In this document: piece by piece, positions 35,397-46,630 of the stretch
How positions within the stretch are numbered: position 1 is the stretch's first letter
How the letters are laid out: each line of letters begins with the position of its first letter
NCBI RefSeq assembly: GCF_030272615.1
Contig: NC_081413.1
Location: forward strand, 560,021,945-560,085,944
Direction of reading: 5' to 3'
From: Cryptomeria japonica
Taxonomy: Eukaryota; Streptophyta; Pinopsida; Cupressales; Cupressaceae
DNA length: 64,000 nt
Translations under genes and position numbers: made by a program
The notes under the pieces: generated by a model
What the model saw: only the letters and a program-made list of their open reading frames with translations
Database searches by the model: none
What the model was told of the DNA's origin: nothing

Positions 35397-36597
35397 TGAT
35401 GCAGAGCATCATGAAAATCCATAAAACCTTCATTCAAGGGTAAACTTTAAACTTGAATCAAGAGACATATAAAAAGATAAATCACTCTTCTCAACTTCAA
35501 AATAATTTCAAAGGTTATATTACATCCTTAAAACCCTTCATTCAATATTTCAGATCATAACATTCACCATAACATGAGAGAACAAATTCTTTATTGCCAT
35601 GGCATACCCTCGTTTAGGGTTTCATCCCTTAACAACTGTTTTCACCAAAATAATCACAAAATATTCAATTCTTAACCAAATAAAGTAAGAAAAAAAGAAT
35701 TGGAAAGAAGATTCAGAGGCATTTCCAACACATATATCCTTTCTTCAATATTATCCCTCATGTTACCACACCAAATGCTACAACCGGGTTGTTGCTGCCT
35801 TCACCAATCTGCTTTTCACTATGAACTGTAACAAACAGTCATCCATAACATTTTACATATTTCTCATCAAGAAAATCGCTTCGGTCAAAATTTCTACTAC
35901 TGAGTTACACAAGTTATCTCAAAATTTCAGCCAGATCCAATGGTTTAATCAAAAGTTATGATCATTTTTCCAAAATTGGGTAACCCTTGGCAGGGTCTTG
36001 ACAATCATTGAAAAAACAAACATATCTTGCCAAATACTCCACAAAAATGCACAAGAAAGGATTCATCTGAAAGATATTTCATCAATCTATCATTAAATAA
36101 CATTTACATATAAAAATTACATCAAATGTGATCGTCCATGGATCTTTGACAACCATAGATTCCTTAAAACCTCATGACAGTTTGAGGGTTTGATGGATAA
36201 TCTTTGTCAAATCCCCTCCAAACTGATCTCCCTTCTTGATTTCAACCGAACATGGTTTTATAAACCATTTCAAACTCCTTTCTAACTAATCCAACCACCT
36301 CATAACCAATGGATTTCATTTTTTACACTTTTGTTGCACTTTTTGGCAATATTGCAACTTTGCAATTTTTACAATTTCTGACATAAATGACTCGAACTCT
36401 TACATGGACACTTTTAAAACTTCAATATGGACCAAATATGATATCTTTGGATAAAATGGCTCATTTAGCCTTACATATTATGATTCAATTGACTCAAATA
36501 ACCTTAATATATTATGAATGACTCAAATACAATACAGTGTTCATACTATGACTTTTGACCTCCTGCTATGCTTGTGTGCTTAGGTGCCTTTGCACCA
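35397..36597 (-). repeat. Array LTR 3
   Basis: A 1201-bp LTR. The first half is like LTR 2 and the last part is like LTR 1. Confidence 0.9.
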
Positions 36598-37118
36598 TAC
36601 TCCCAACCTTGAAAAGTTTCCAAGTCCCTTGGAAACGTGGGTACAATGACCTGCAAGAAAAATTTTGAGTGAAAATTTTCACCTTTGTCTTCATCTTTAT
36701 CTCTTTGTGCCTCTTTATGCTAATGCTTCCTTCTCAAACAATCTCTTTGTGACTCCTACCAATATAGTTTGTAGTGGCTACCATCCAAGTGCTTTTACCA
36801 GCCATAAGTCCACCTCTCCATGCTGCATCAACTCACCAACAACCTCTATGCCTCACCTAGGAGTTCTCCTCTTTTCCTCTCTCCCTAGTCTTTTGGCAAC
36901 CAACTGGACCTCCTTCTCACGCCCCTTGGACCATCTCCTATGGCCCCATGACATACCTTCATGTCTGCCTTCTTGTAGCTAGATGGACGAGCACCTTGCA
37001 ACCAAAAACTCATCAGCAAAAACCAAATAACAAATCCTTCATGGTTAGGTCCTGGTGTGGATTGCCTCCTTTGGCGCTCTACCCACACACTCAGGCTCTT
37101 CTAGCTCTGATACCAATT
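36598..37118 (-). repeat. Array internal region 3
   Basis: A 521-bp internal region with an intact TGGTATCAGAGC primer site next to LTR 4. The conserved minus frame is 37088-36885. Confidence 0.85.
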
Positions 37119-38318
37119 TGATGTAGAGCATCATGAAAATCCATAAAACCTTCATTCAAGGGTAAACTTTAAACTTGAATCAAGAGACATATAAAAAGAT
37201 AAATCACTCTTCTCAACTTCAAAACAATTTCAAAGGTTATATTACATCCTTAAAACCCTTCATTCAATATTTCAGGTCATAACATTCACCATAACATGAG
37301 AGAACAAATTCTTTATTGCCATGGAATACCCTAGTTTAGGGTTTCATCCCTTAACATCTATTTTCACCAAAATAATCACAAAATATTCAATTCTTAACCA
37401 AATAAAGTAAGACCAAAAGCACTGGAAAGAAGATTCAGAGTCCTTTCCAACACATATGTCCTTTCTTCAATATTATCCCTCATGCGACCACACCAAATGC
37501 TACAACTGGGTTGTTGCTGCCTTCACCAATCTGTCTTTCACGGTGAACTGTAACAAATAGTCATCCATAACTTTTATATATCTCTAATAAAGAAAATCTC
37601 TTCAGTCATAATTTATATTACTGAGTTACACAAGTTATCTTAAAATTTTAGCCAGATCCAGTAGTTTAATCAAAAGTTATGATCATTTTTCCAAAATTGG
37701 GTAACCCTTGGCAGTGTCTTGACAATCATTGAAAAAACAAACATATCTTGCCAAATACTCCACAAAAATGCACAAGAAAGGATTCATCTGAATGATATTT
37801 CATCAATATATCATTAAATAACATCTACATATAAAAATTACATCAAATGTGATCCTCCATGGATCTATGACAGTCATAGATTCCTTAAAACCTCATGACA
37901 GTTTGAAAGTTTGATGGATAATCTTTGTCAAATCCCCTCCAAACTGATCTCCCTTCTTGATTTCGACCAAACATGGTTTTATAAACCATTTCAAACTCCT
38001 TTCTAACTAATCCAACCACCTCATAACCAATGGATTTCATTTTTTACACTTTTGTTGCACTTTTTGGCAATATTGCAACTTTGCAATTTTTACAATTTTT
38101 GACATAAATGACTCGAACTCTTACATGGACACTTTTAAAACTTCAATATGGACCAAATATGATATATTTGGACAAAATGTCTCATTTAGCCTTACATATT
38201 ATGATTCAATTGACTCAAATAACCTTAATATATTATGAATGACTCAAATGCAATAAATTGTTCATATTATGACTTTTGACCTCCTGCTATGCTTGTGTGC
38301 TTAGGTGCCTCTACACCA
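37119..38318 (-). repeat. Array LTR 4
   Basis: A 1200-bp LTR. It starts TGATGTAG rather than TGATGCAG. The first half is like LTR 1 and the last part is like LTR 2. Confidence 0.9.
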
Positions 38319-38839
38319 TACTCCCAACCTTGAAAAGTTTCCAAGTCCCTTGGAAACGTGGGTACAATGACTTGCAAGAAAAATTTTGAGTGAAAATTTT
38401 CACCTTTGTCTTCATCTTTATCTCTTTATGCCTCTTTATGCTGCTGCTTCCTTCTCAAACAATCTCTTTGTGACTCCTACCAATATAGTTTGTAGTGGCT
38501 GCCATCCAAGTGCTTTTACCAGCCATAAGTCTACCTCTCCATGCTGCATCACGTCACCAACAACCTCTATGCCTCACCTAGGAGTTCTCCTCTTTTCCTC
38601 TCTCCCTAGTCTTTTGGCAACCAACTGGACCTCCTTCTCAGGCCCCTTGGACCATCTCCTATGGCCCCATGACAAGCCTTCGTGTCTACCTTCTTGCAGC
38701 TAGATGGACGAGCACCTTGCAACCAAAAACTCATCAGCAAAAACCAAATAAAAAATCCTTCATGGCTAGGTCCTGGTGTGGATTTCCTCCTTCGACACTC
38801 TACCCACACACTCAGGATCTTCTAGCTCTGATACCAATT
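38319..38839 (-). repeat. Array internal region 4
   Basis: A 521-bp internal region with an intact primer site next to LTR 5. The conserved minus frame is 38809-38606. Confidence 0.85.
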
Positions 38840-39614
38840 TGATGCAGAGCATCATGAAAATCCATAAAACCTTCATTCAGGGGTAAATTTTAAACTTGAA
38901 TCAAGAGACATATAAAAAGATAAATCACTGTTCTCAACTTCAAGACAATTTCAAAGGTTATATTACATCCTTAAAACCCTTCATTCAATATTTCATATCA
39001 TAACATTCACCATAACATGAGAGAACAAATTCTTTATTGCCATGGAATACCCTAGTTTAGGGTTTCATCCCTTAACAACTGTTTTCACCAAAATAATCAT
39101 AAAATATTCAATTCGTAACCAAATAAAGTAAGACCAAAAGCAGTGGAAAGAAGATTCAGAGACCTTTCCAACACATATATCCTTTCTTTAATATTATCTC
39201 TCATGTGACCACACCAAATGCTACAACTGGGTTGTTGCTGCCTTCACCAATCTGCTTTTCACCGTGAACTGTAACAAACAGTCATCCATAACATTTTACA
39301 TATTTCTCATAGAGAAAATCGCTTTAGTCAAAATTTATATTACTGAGTTATACAAGCTATCTCAAAATGTCAGCTAGATCCAACAATTTAATCAAAAGTT
39401 ATGATCATTTTTCCAAAATTGGGTAACCCTTGGCAGGGTTTTGACAATCATTGAAAAAACAAACATATCTTGCCAAATACTCCACAAAAATGCACAAGAA
39501 AGGATTCATCTGAAAGATATTTCATCAATCTATAATTAAATAACATCTACATATAAAAAATTACATCAAATGTGATCCTCCATGGATCTATGACAGCCAT
39601 AGATTCCTTAAAAC

Positions 39615-39935
39615 TGTGGAAGTTGAGAAAGCCAACTTCACAGACCCCGAAGATCACCTGCATGCAAATAACCTGTCACAGAAAGAAGAGATGGAGACAA
39701 ACAAGCAAGGGTGCTCTGAAAGCTGAAAAAATGTATTCATCCAAGAGAGAGATAAATTACAATGATGAATCCTTATAAAAGGATATTGTGCAACCCTAAA
39801 AGAAACCCTAATAGGTAGACATTTAATAATTAATATAATTATTTAAATGTCACAAATGCAAACTAAAGTGAAATCTTAAGAGAGGAATAAAGGTAATTTA
39901 ATCAACATGATTAAATTAAAACCTTTACTCTAACA
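39615..39935 (-). repeat. TR-GAG LTR (3' LTR in element orientation)
   Basis: 321 bp, from TGTGGAAGTTGAG to CTCTAACA on the plus strand, hence TGTTAGAG...CTTCCACA in the element orientation. It is the partner of 42297-42616. Confidence 0.92.
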
Positions 39936-40139
39936 CCCCCCCCTTAAGATGAGCAAAAGTGTAGTTACAAACATGTGCAAGAAAGCAAAGGTAACTACAA
40001 TGCAAGAAAGTAAACTTGGGTCCTGGCAACAAGGCCTGATCAGATACCCAATTACAACCAAATCTCTGTAAAGTGGAGAAATAGAGAAAACCTCATGGGA
40101 AAAACTCTACTCCAAAAAGAGATGAAAGAAATAAATGCA

Positions 40140-41231
40140 CTAATAACAGAAGGATAGGAGGTGGATAACATGATACCCCCCATAGACAACTTCTATCATA
40201 TAAGTACATATACAATGGTCTCCATAGGAGAAAAACAAAGAGACTAGAAGCCCCCCCCACAATGAAGAAACTCCTGTCGCACATATGGATGCCTGAGGTA
40301 GAATCCAGAAAGAGATCCTGAAGTGGCATATAATATTCCTCCCCTTGGGAAGAAATGGATCCAAAGGACGAAGATGAAGAAACCCTGTGAAGAGAGAAGA
40401 ATCAATCTGTCTCAAGATGTGTGCCATAATAGGATGCTGAAGAATCCCTCTGTCTGAACTGAAACAAAAGATGTCAAATCCAAACTGAACTAAAGACTCA
40501 AAAACTGCAACCTCGGAATGCACAGATGATGGTGGGCTAACAACTGGAATATGGCTGTCAACAAAGAGGAGCTGAAAATCCTCAAAGTAATCCTCCAAGT
40601 CTGCAATATAGGACTCTACAAACAAAGATGAAATGCCTACAAGATAAGAATCCCAAGTAGCCATGTCTGAAAGATGTATGATGTCCTGCTTAGCTGAATC
40701 AATAGGAGCCAAAGAAGAGGCAATGTCAAACTGATTAGGAACAAAAGGAGATGATGTTGATACATGTAGATTCTCAGTCTGAAGAGTAGGAACTGTGAAA
40801 CAATCCTCTAATTCATCGGAATATGTAAGGGTGTCTAAATATTGAAGTTCCTTTAAAGTATCATGATCAAAAGGTGTGTTATCTCTCCAACCAATGGGTA
40901 CAAGACAATCTGAAGCAGGATCCTTTGGGAATGGAGAAAGACTGGGGTCTCCATAGATCTCCCAAAGACGTGTCCAAAGTGAGTGAGGACAATCAATGCC
41001 CGATATAGCCCACACAGTGTCAGAATCAACACTAGACAAAATAACTCCTACTATGTGATTTCTAATGATATCCCAAGCTAGTTTTCCCTCTAAAGCTGTT
41101 GGTTTAGGTATGAGATCATACAAATAAGGCAAAATATTAAGCCACCTACAGTGTGTAAGTATGCCCTTTGCCCATGACTCGTAATTACCCCGTTCTAGAA
41201 ATACAACTGAAGGGTGAGTAGAAAAACCCAT
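40140..41231 (-). CDS. Copia-type Gag of the TR-GAG element
   Basis: A 363-codon frame from ATG at 41231. Residues about 9-100 (FLERGNYESWAKGILTHC, LYDLIPKPTALEGKLAWD, DTVWAISGIDCPHSLW, LWEIYGD) match the N-terminal gag domain of plant copia elements (the UBN2 or DUF4219 type), which builds the particle. The rest is low-complexity and hydrophobic, with no zinc knuckle or protease. The family normally ends with a CCHC motif, so the C-terminus is lost or altered. Expression is unknown. Confidence 0.75.
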   Translation of the reverse strand: MGFSTHPSVVFLERGNYESWAKGILTHCRWLNILPYLYDLIPKPTALEGKLAWDIIRNHIVGVILSSVDSDTVWAISGIDCPHSLWTRLWEIYGDPSLSPFPKDPASDCLVPIGWRDNTPFDHDTLKELQYLDTLTYSDELEDCFTVPTLQTENLHVSTSSPFVPNQFDIASSLAPIDSAKQDIIHLSDMATWDSYLVGISSLFVESYIADLEDYFEDFQLLFVDSHIPVVSPPSSVHSEVAVFESLVQFGFDIFCFSSDRGILQHPIMAHILRQIDSSLFTGFLHLRPLDPFLPKGRNIICHFRISFWILPQASICATGVSSLWGGLLVSLFFSYGDHCICTYMIEVVYGGYHVIHLLSFCY

Positions 41232-41699
41232 GATAACTCTTCAAATTAACAAATCTGAGACTAAATGGCTTTAATATTGATAAAGTAGATCAAATAAAGC
41301 CATCCCACACAAACAAATCATTTCCAAGTCTGAAACGTCCAAGTAATTGACAGATGTGTGAAAACACAAAGTACTGAATAAAATGTACCTAGTGTAGATT
41401 CTGGAAAAATAAATGATAGATCTGGAAAGATCACAGAAACCCCTTTCCAATGCCTATTCGTTTGCGAAAAATGGAGTCCGTATGCAAAAGATATGGCTCT
41501 TGGAGTGCAAAAAACTTGTGCTGACTTTGACTAGCAAAAAACACTTTAAAATGGAAAAATCAAAGAAAAAGACTCCATCAATTAGATCGGGCTCAGAACC
41601 ATCTTTCCAACGCCTATTTCCATTCGAAAATCCGAGCTGGAATGCCCGAGTTATGCCCGATTTCGTGAAGGTAGGTTGAAAGGTAAAAAAAAATTCACA

Positions 41700-41940
41700 G
41701 CCCTCAGGGGCTAAGACCTTCGGCCCCTGGTCACATGACTGACCAGGGGGCTGGCACGCTGGCGGCTGTGGCGGAGCAGGGGTGGCAGCGACGGAATGGC
41801 GGTGTGCGGGTGGCGCGCGGGCGGCGGTCGTCGCTGGGCGGCGCTGGGGCGGTTACCACCGACGGCGGTGGCCGGCCGGTGGCCGCCGGGCTGCACACCG
41901 GTGGCGCTGGCCTTAACACTGGCTGCGCCCGCCGTTTAAC
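41700..41940. other. GC-rich segment in the TR-GAG leader
   Basis: About 240 bp with strongly elevated G+C (runs such as GCCGGCCGGTGGCCGCCGGG) in an otherwise AT-rich element, between the primer site and gag. Frames on both strands are open and Pro/Ala/Arg-rich, as expected of GC-rich DNA. It begins with the inverted pair CCCCTGGTCA and TGACCAGGGG around 41727-41750. It may be a captured host fragment or a structured RNA leader. Confidence 0.7.
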
Positions 41941-42296
41941 AAAAATGGCATTTTTAAAATTTTTTTTTGATTTTTTTTTTGAAAATCTGCCTCGTGCTAC
42001 GTGCCCTAGGGCCGTACGGCCTTGGGGCATAAAAAAATTTGCCTTCTGGAGCAACTGTGTCCAAATCGGACGAATTTTATATGGAAATAGGGGTTTTTGG
42101 GCACTACGAGCTCAACGGAGAGGTCCGTTTGGGCTCAAAGTGCACCGAAAAAAAAATACCCCCCTATTCCAAAATAAAAAACAGAAGACAAACACAGATC
42201 TGATGCAACCAAAACCTGAAAGTCAGATCTAACCCTCGTAGCTCCAAATTCTTCAGAAGATGAACAGGAAGCAGCAGGTCTGGGGCTCTGATACCA

Positions 42297-42616
42297 TGTG
42301 GAAGTTGAGAAAGCCAACTTCACAGACCCCGAAGATCACCTGCATGCAAATAACCTGTCACAGAAAGAAGAGATGGAGACAAACAAGCAAGGGTGCTCTG
42401 AAAGCTGAAAAAATGTATTCATCCAAGAGAGAGATAAATTACAATGATGAATCCTTATAAAAGGATATTGTGCAACCCTAAAAGAAACCCTAATAGGTAG
42501 ACATTTAATAATTAATATAATTATTAAATGTCGCAAATGCAAACTAAAGTGAAATCTCCAGAGAGGAATAAAGGTAATTTAATCAACATGATTAAATTAA
42601 AACCTTTACTCTAACA
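42297..42616 (-). repeat. TR-GAG LTR (5' LTR in element orientation)
   Basis: 320 bp, nearly identical to 39615-39935. It is adjacent to the primer site at 42285-42296. Confidence 0.92.
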
Positions 42617-43053
42617 AAAACCTCATGACAGTTTGAGGGTTTGATGGATAATCTTTGTCAAATCCCCTCCAAACTGATCTCCCTTCTTGATTTCAACCAA
42701 ACATGGTTTTATAAACCATTTCAAACTCCTTTCTAACTAATCCAACCACCTCATAACCAATGGATTTCATTTTTTACACTTTTGTTGCACTTTTTGGAAA
42801 TATTGCAACTTTGCAATTTTTACAATTTTTGACATAAATGACTCGAACTCTTACATGGACACTTTTAAAACTTCAATATGGACCAAATATGATATCTTTG
42901 GACAAAATAACTCATTTAGCCTTACATATTATGATTCAATTGACTCAAATAACCTTAATATATTATGAATGACTCAAATACAATAAATTGTTCATATTAT
43001 GACTTTTGACCTCCTGCTATGCTTGTGTGCTTAGGTGCCTCTGCACCATATCC

Positions 43054-43866
43054 ATGAACTACCTAAAGTATTCATGCATCTATGAAGAATTCATCATCAA
43101 ACACTTTTCAAGATTCGAGGTTCTATATTCACCCTTCAAGCATTATAGAGTAGAGTTACATCAATCTTCATGCAAGCATGTGTGTGTGATTAGGGTTTTT
43201 CATGTTCAAGTGTTTTTAATGCCATTACATTTAACATTTGTGATTACGTTCAAAGAACATTGCATCATAATCAACAATTATAGATCTAAGGTATATCTCC
43301 TTAATAGTTATTTTAGTATTTGCATTATTTCATTCATGGCTAATTCCAAAACCGAGGTTTTCCCTAAGGAAAACCCCTATCCCCAACATCTTACCCTTTC
43401 TTTCTATGTGCAAGAAATAGGTGCATAGTTGTACTCTGGAAATCTGACAGAGTCAACAGTGACAAACAAGTCATCTTTCGATGGTGAAAAATTCGGAGGA
43501 CCAAGGCAGATTTGTGCTACCTGATCCTGAAAAATTAGGTTGAACTTCTGAGGATAGGTTCTAAACATCTTATTTTTCCCAAATATTAGTTGGTGGTTTT
43601 GTGGGACATTTGTATCTTATTGTTCCTATCAGATTACTTCAATAATCTCTCATTTTACCTTAATTTTACAATTACATTACAATTCAATCAAGAAAGAAAT
43701 AATCAATCTCCAACCAGTTGAATCCAATCTGAATTTCAGTCTCTTTCCCATCAGGATTGGTCCTAGATCTATTGGGTTCAACCCTCTTTCAATGTAATTT
43801 GGTTAATTGGGATATTTAGTGGATGTACTTAGTGAAACCCTAATTCCTATTTTTCCATGAATTACA
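43054..43866 (+). repeat. 3' LTR of the LARD-like element, right segment
   Basis: It resumes the host LTR at ATGAACTACCTAAAGTATTC, matching 27924 onward in the 5' LTR, and ends CCATGAATTACA. Confidence 0.85.
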
Positions 43867-44594
43867 ACTATTTCACATTTGCTTCACATAACCCACACAG
43901 CTAGTATATCTATTCCCATAATTATTCCATCCTTTATATACCATTTGCAACCTCAACATCATCAATTAGGTCAGCCTAATTAGATGTAATGTGCAAATAC
44001 AAAATAGCTAGCCCAAAAATAATCTACATTGTATTCTGGAAGGAAAAATGAGATCTGTGAGGCATCACACATGTCAGTGCACATTCCTATCCATCCTAAA
44101 ATATCACCCATAAATTTGCACGTGACTGCATGGACCAAAACATTATAGGTCAAGTGAAAAAGATAAAGCGGTTAAGGTACACTAGTATAACTGACACCAA
44201 TTATGATGTGAACCACCAAAGACACAAGCAAATACCCAAGATAACATCCCCAAATATCCATAACATTGAGTAATTGAGCTACATCACCAAAATACTAGTA
44301 GACATAGGAATGTAACACAATCTTATATACTGACACCAGAATAGTCACACATGATTGAACATCAATTGTGGATCCCATAAATCAACATCAAAGCTCTGAA
44401 AAACTTCATGATACATCTTTATAAGCCTTCTTAACTGTCCACAAATAGATTCCACATATCTACATGATCATAGAGCTAACCCATTATTAATGCATTATAT
44501 TAGATCGCATTTAGACCAAAAAATGCTATGAAGTTACACATTTAGATCAACAAGTTTGACATCAATGACAATGCAAAAACTCATATTTGCAACA
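43867..44594 (-). repeat. Probable LTR of a copia (SIRE-like) element
   Basis: On the minus strand a tract ATGACAAAGGGGGAGAT is followed by TGTTGCAAATATGAG at 44594, the usual end of the internal region and start of the LTR in SIRE/Maximus-type copia elements. The far end near 43870-43882 is uncertain and no second LTR was found. Confidence 0.4.
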
Positions 44595-44599
44595 ATCTC

Positions 44600-46000
44600 C
44601 CCCTTTGTCATTGATGATAACACTTGTGACAACTCCAAAATCACTCCCCCTTTGATATCAAATACAAAGGGTATTTTTGTACAACCAAAATTCAAGGAAC
44701 TATATACAACTCCCCCTATCTACAACACCTCGAAATTGGAAACCAAACTATGTTACCAACATGTTTGCATATGTACAAAATCAAAATTTTGTTACTGAAA
44801 AAACATGTAACCACTTCACTAAGGAGTTATGATGTTCTTGTGAATGACCTTTAGCTGAGCCCAGGTAGTATTATAATCCTATCATGTATAGACCAAGATA
44901 TTGCTCTGACTCTCCATCTTCAAAGGAAGATTCTCTGCCTCTATGTAGTTAACTAGAACATTTATAGTCTTACTTAACTTCTGAGATTATTTATGTATCT
45001 TCACCATGTTGGTGAGGTGTATACCTACCACATCTCTCAAATGACCAAAATACTTCCTAATCATCTCATTCTAATCTAACAACAAACTTAACTTCATGTA
45101 TAGGCTCTCAATTTGCAATCTCCCATTGCCATCGTCATCATTCTTTAGATCCACTGAATTATATAACTAAACAAATTTTGCTTCCAAGGTATCTATCTAA
45201 TCTTTGATCTCTTTCGTTGATTCAGGCCATCGATGAAAAAAATTGTATACCTTTGCATTATGTTTTCTTGTAGCTAGTTGATTACATCTGCATAATTGTT
45301 TACTAGCTCTTCTAATCTTTTCTCCTCTACCTTCTTCTTGACATCCTTCAAATTTATAGCTTCCAAATTAGAAGAATGATCTTTTAATTTCTTAAGCAAA
45401 ACCTGTAGTTGCTCCACATCACTTAGTGATCCATCTAAAGTAACCTATAGAATTCTCTCATGGAGAAACTTCAATGTATCATTGAACAACTCAATGCACT
45501 CCATTTGAGATATGATACATCTGGTTAGGCAAGTTTGCAATCTAATGTGTCTTTATTATCTATAACTACAGATATATTATATCTAAGATAATCTTAATCA
45601 TCATTACACATAGAGGTGACCATTGTGAACTTGCATAATCATAAATCTTTTTCACAAAAAAATCATCACAAAATTTCATTTACATGTACAAAATTTGGCC
45701 TCTAAATACATTGTATATGATCAATACAAATACATCATATATTGAATCAATACAACTACATCAATGATATCATGTATAAATACATTGTATGTCGTCAATA
45801 CAATTACATCAATGTCATCATGTACAAATATATCAATGCTATGAACAATCCAATCACATCAACGTCATCGCATACAAATACATCAATTCTATCAAGCAAT
45901 CCTATATACAAAAGTAATACATTTGATTCTGATGTCTATTCTCCCTAACACATAGCTCCAACCACTGGTACTCTCAAAGACACCTGCATTGCAATATTAT
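44600..46000 (-). pseudogene. Coiled-coil reading-frame remnants upstream of the probable copia LTR
   Basis: Minus-strand translation of about 45560-44860 gives broken stretches rich in Lys, Glu and Leu (KEIKD, LEAKFV, NGRLQIESLYMKLSLLLD) suggestive of a long coiled coil, as found in the extra 3' ORF of some copia elements. No catalytic motif survives. The assignment is tentative. Confidence 0.3.
45700..45925. repeat. Degenerate tandem repeat, ACATCAATG/CATGTATAAATACAT type
   Basis: Phrases such as CAATACAACTACATCAATG, ATCATGTATAAATACATTG, CAATACAATTACATCAATG and TCATGTACAAATATATCAATG recur with a period near 60 bp, three to four poor copies. No coding role is apparent. Confidence 0.6.
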
Positions 46001-46130
46001 ACAAAATATCATTATTAAAAAAGAATACTGAGTAAAAGTAATTTAATAGTAATAGTAACATAAACTCTAATGTTGGATGCATTGTCATTGTAACAAATTC
46101 ACTTCTTCAATTTGGCAGTTGAATCATGCA

Positions 46131-46630
46131 TGTCCATGATTTTTGTAATCCCTTCATTCCCAAGACATGAGAAGAATAAGTTTATTAACAAAACAAACTA
46201 ATGAACCTAATGAACCATAGGGATGTTATCATTAACAATACATTGTACCTTTCATTCCTTATAGTCAATTGGTATGAGCTAGATATGCTAGTCAAGTATG
46301 CCTAAGGGTCATCTCTTCACTTAAGAGTATCCAATATTTCTTCATGATCAACACTATTGAATCAAAGCACTGTTGAATCAAGTGTCCATGATTTTTTCGT
46401 AATCCCTACATTCCCAAGCCATGAGAATTTAAATAAGTTTATTAACCAAACAAATTAATGAACCTAAGCATAATGAACCATATGGATGTTAGTATTAACA
46501 ATACATTGTACCTTCCATTCCTTACAGTCAATTGGTATGAGCTAGATATGCCAATCAAGTGTTCTTGAAGGGTCATCTCTTTTCTTAAGAGTATCCAGTA
46601 TTGCTTCATGATCAACACTATTAACTATCC
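46131..46630. repeat. 252-bp tandem duplication at the 3' end of the transposase relic
   Basis: Both copies start TGTCCATGATTTTT (46131 and 46383) and share ATTAACAATACATTGTACCTT, CAATTGGTATGAGCTAGATATG and GATCAACACTATT. Copies differ by substitutions and small indels. The second copy contains the end of the transposase-like frame. Confidence 0.85.

Larger units (their letters stand above)
39615..42616 (-). mobile_element. TR-GAG type non-autonomous copia retrotransposon
   Basis: A 3002-bp element flanked by AAAAC (39610-39614, 42617-42621). LTRs of 321 and 320 bp (39615-39935, 42297-42616) differ at only a handful of positions, so it is the youngest datable insertion here. In minus orientation the primer site TGGTATCAGAGC (42296-42285) adjoins the LTR at 42297, and a purine tract (AAGGGGGGG, about 39943-39936) precedes the other LTR. 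The only coding region is a copia-type gag. TR-GAG elements carry gag alone and use pol from relatives. Confidence 0.92.
31955..43048 (-). mobile_element. Tandem array of a non-autonomous LTR element: five LTRs, four internal regions
   Basis: The array is inserted as one unit: TATCC lies at 31950-31954 and again at 43049-43053, and the host LTR continues across. LTRs of about 1200 bp alternate with four internal regions of exactly 521 bp; unit starts are at 31955, 33675, 35397, 37119 and 38840 (1720-1722 bp apart). In the minus orientation each LTR starts TGGTGCA and ends TGCATCA, followed by ATT and the primer site TGGTATCAGAGC. It encodes no recognisable gag or pol, so it is a TRIM/LARD-like element. 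The fifth LTR holds a TR-GAG insertion. Unequal recombination between LTRs is the simplest origin. Confidence 0.93.
38840..43048 (-). repeat. Array LTR 5, split by a TR-GAG element
   Basis: The segments 38840-39614 and 42622-43048 add up to 1202 bp, the normal LTR length. The insert between them is 39615-42616 plus its AAAAC duplication. It ends GTGCCTCTGCACCA against the right TATCC duplication. Its variants are a mix of both groups. Confidence 0.9.
27548..43866 (+). mobile_element. LARD-like Ty3 element whose 3' LTR is split by an 11-kb insertion
   Basis: The LTRs are 27548-28731 and 31546-31954 plus 43054-43866. The internal part (28732-31545) has only a gag relic and no RT, integrase or RNase H, so it would depend on a relative. 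The tract before its 3' LTR (AAAGTGGGGGCTAAA then TGTAG) is identical in pattern to that of the Tat-like element at 53098-64000, pointing to that lineage. Flanking pentamers ATTGT and ACTAT differ by two transitions. Confidence 0.82.

Noticed and set aside
33221..38703. Four plus-strand frames (MSENFHLCLHLYLF...) in the array
   Set aside because: They lie antisense to the element and mostly overlap the minus-strand frame; similarity among them follows from the repeat units.
41735..42232. 165-codon plus-strand frame in the TR-GAG element
   Set aside because: It spans the GC-rich leader antisense to the element; GC-rich DNA is open on both strands and no motif is seen.
42285..42296. tRNA-like sequences at GCTCTGATACCA and TGGTATCAGAGC sites
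   Set aside because: Only the 12-base tRNA 3'-end complement is present next to LTRs; these are primer binding sites, not tRNA genes.
31955..43048. Possible CRISPR or satellite reading of the regular array
   Set aside because: Units are 1.7 kb with LTR termini, primer binding sites and target duplications, so they are retroelement units.
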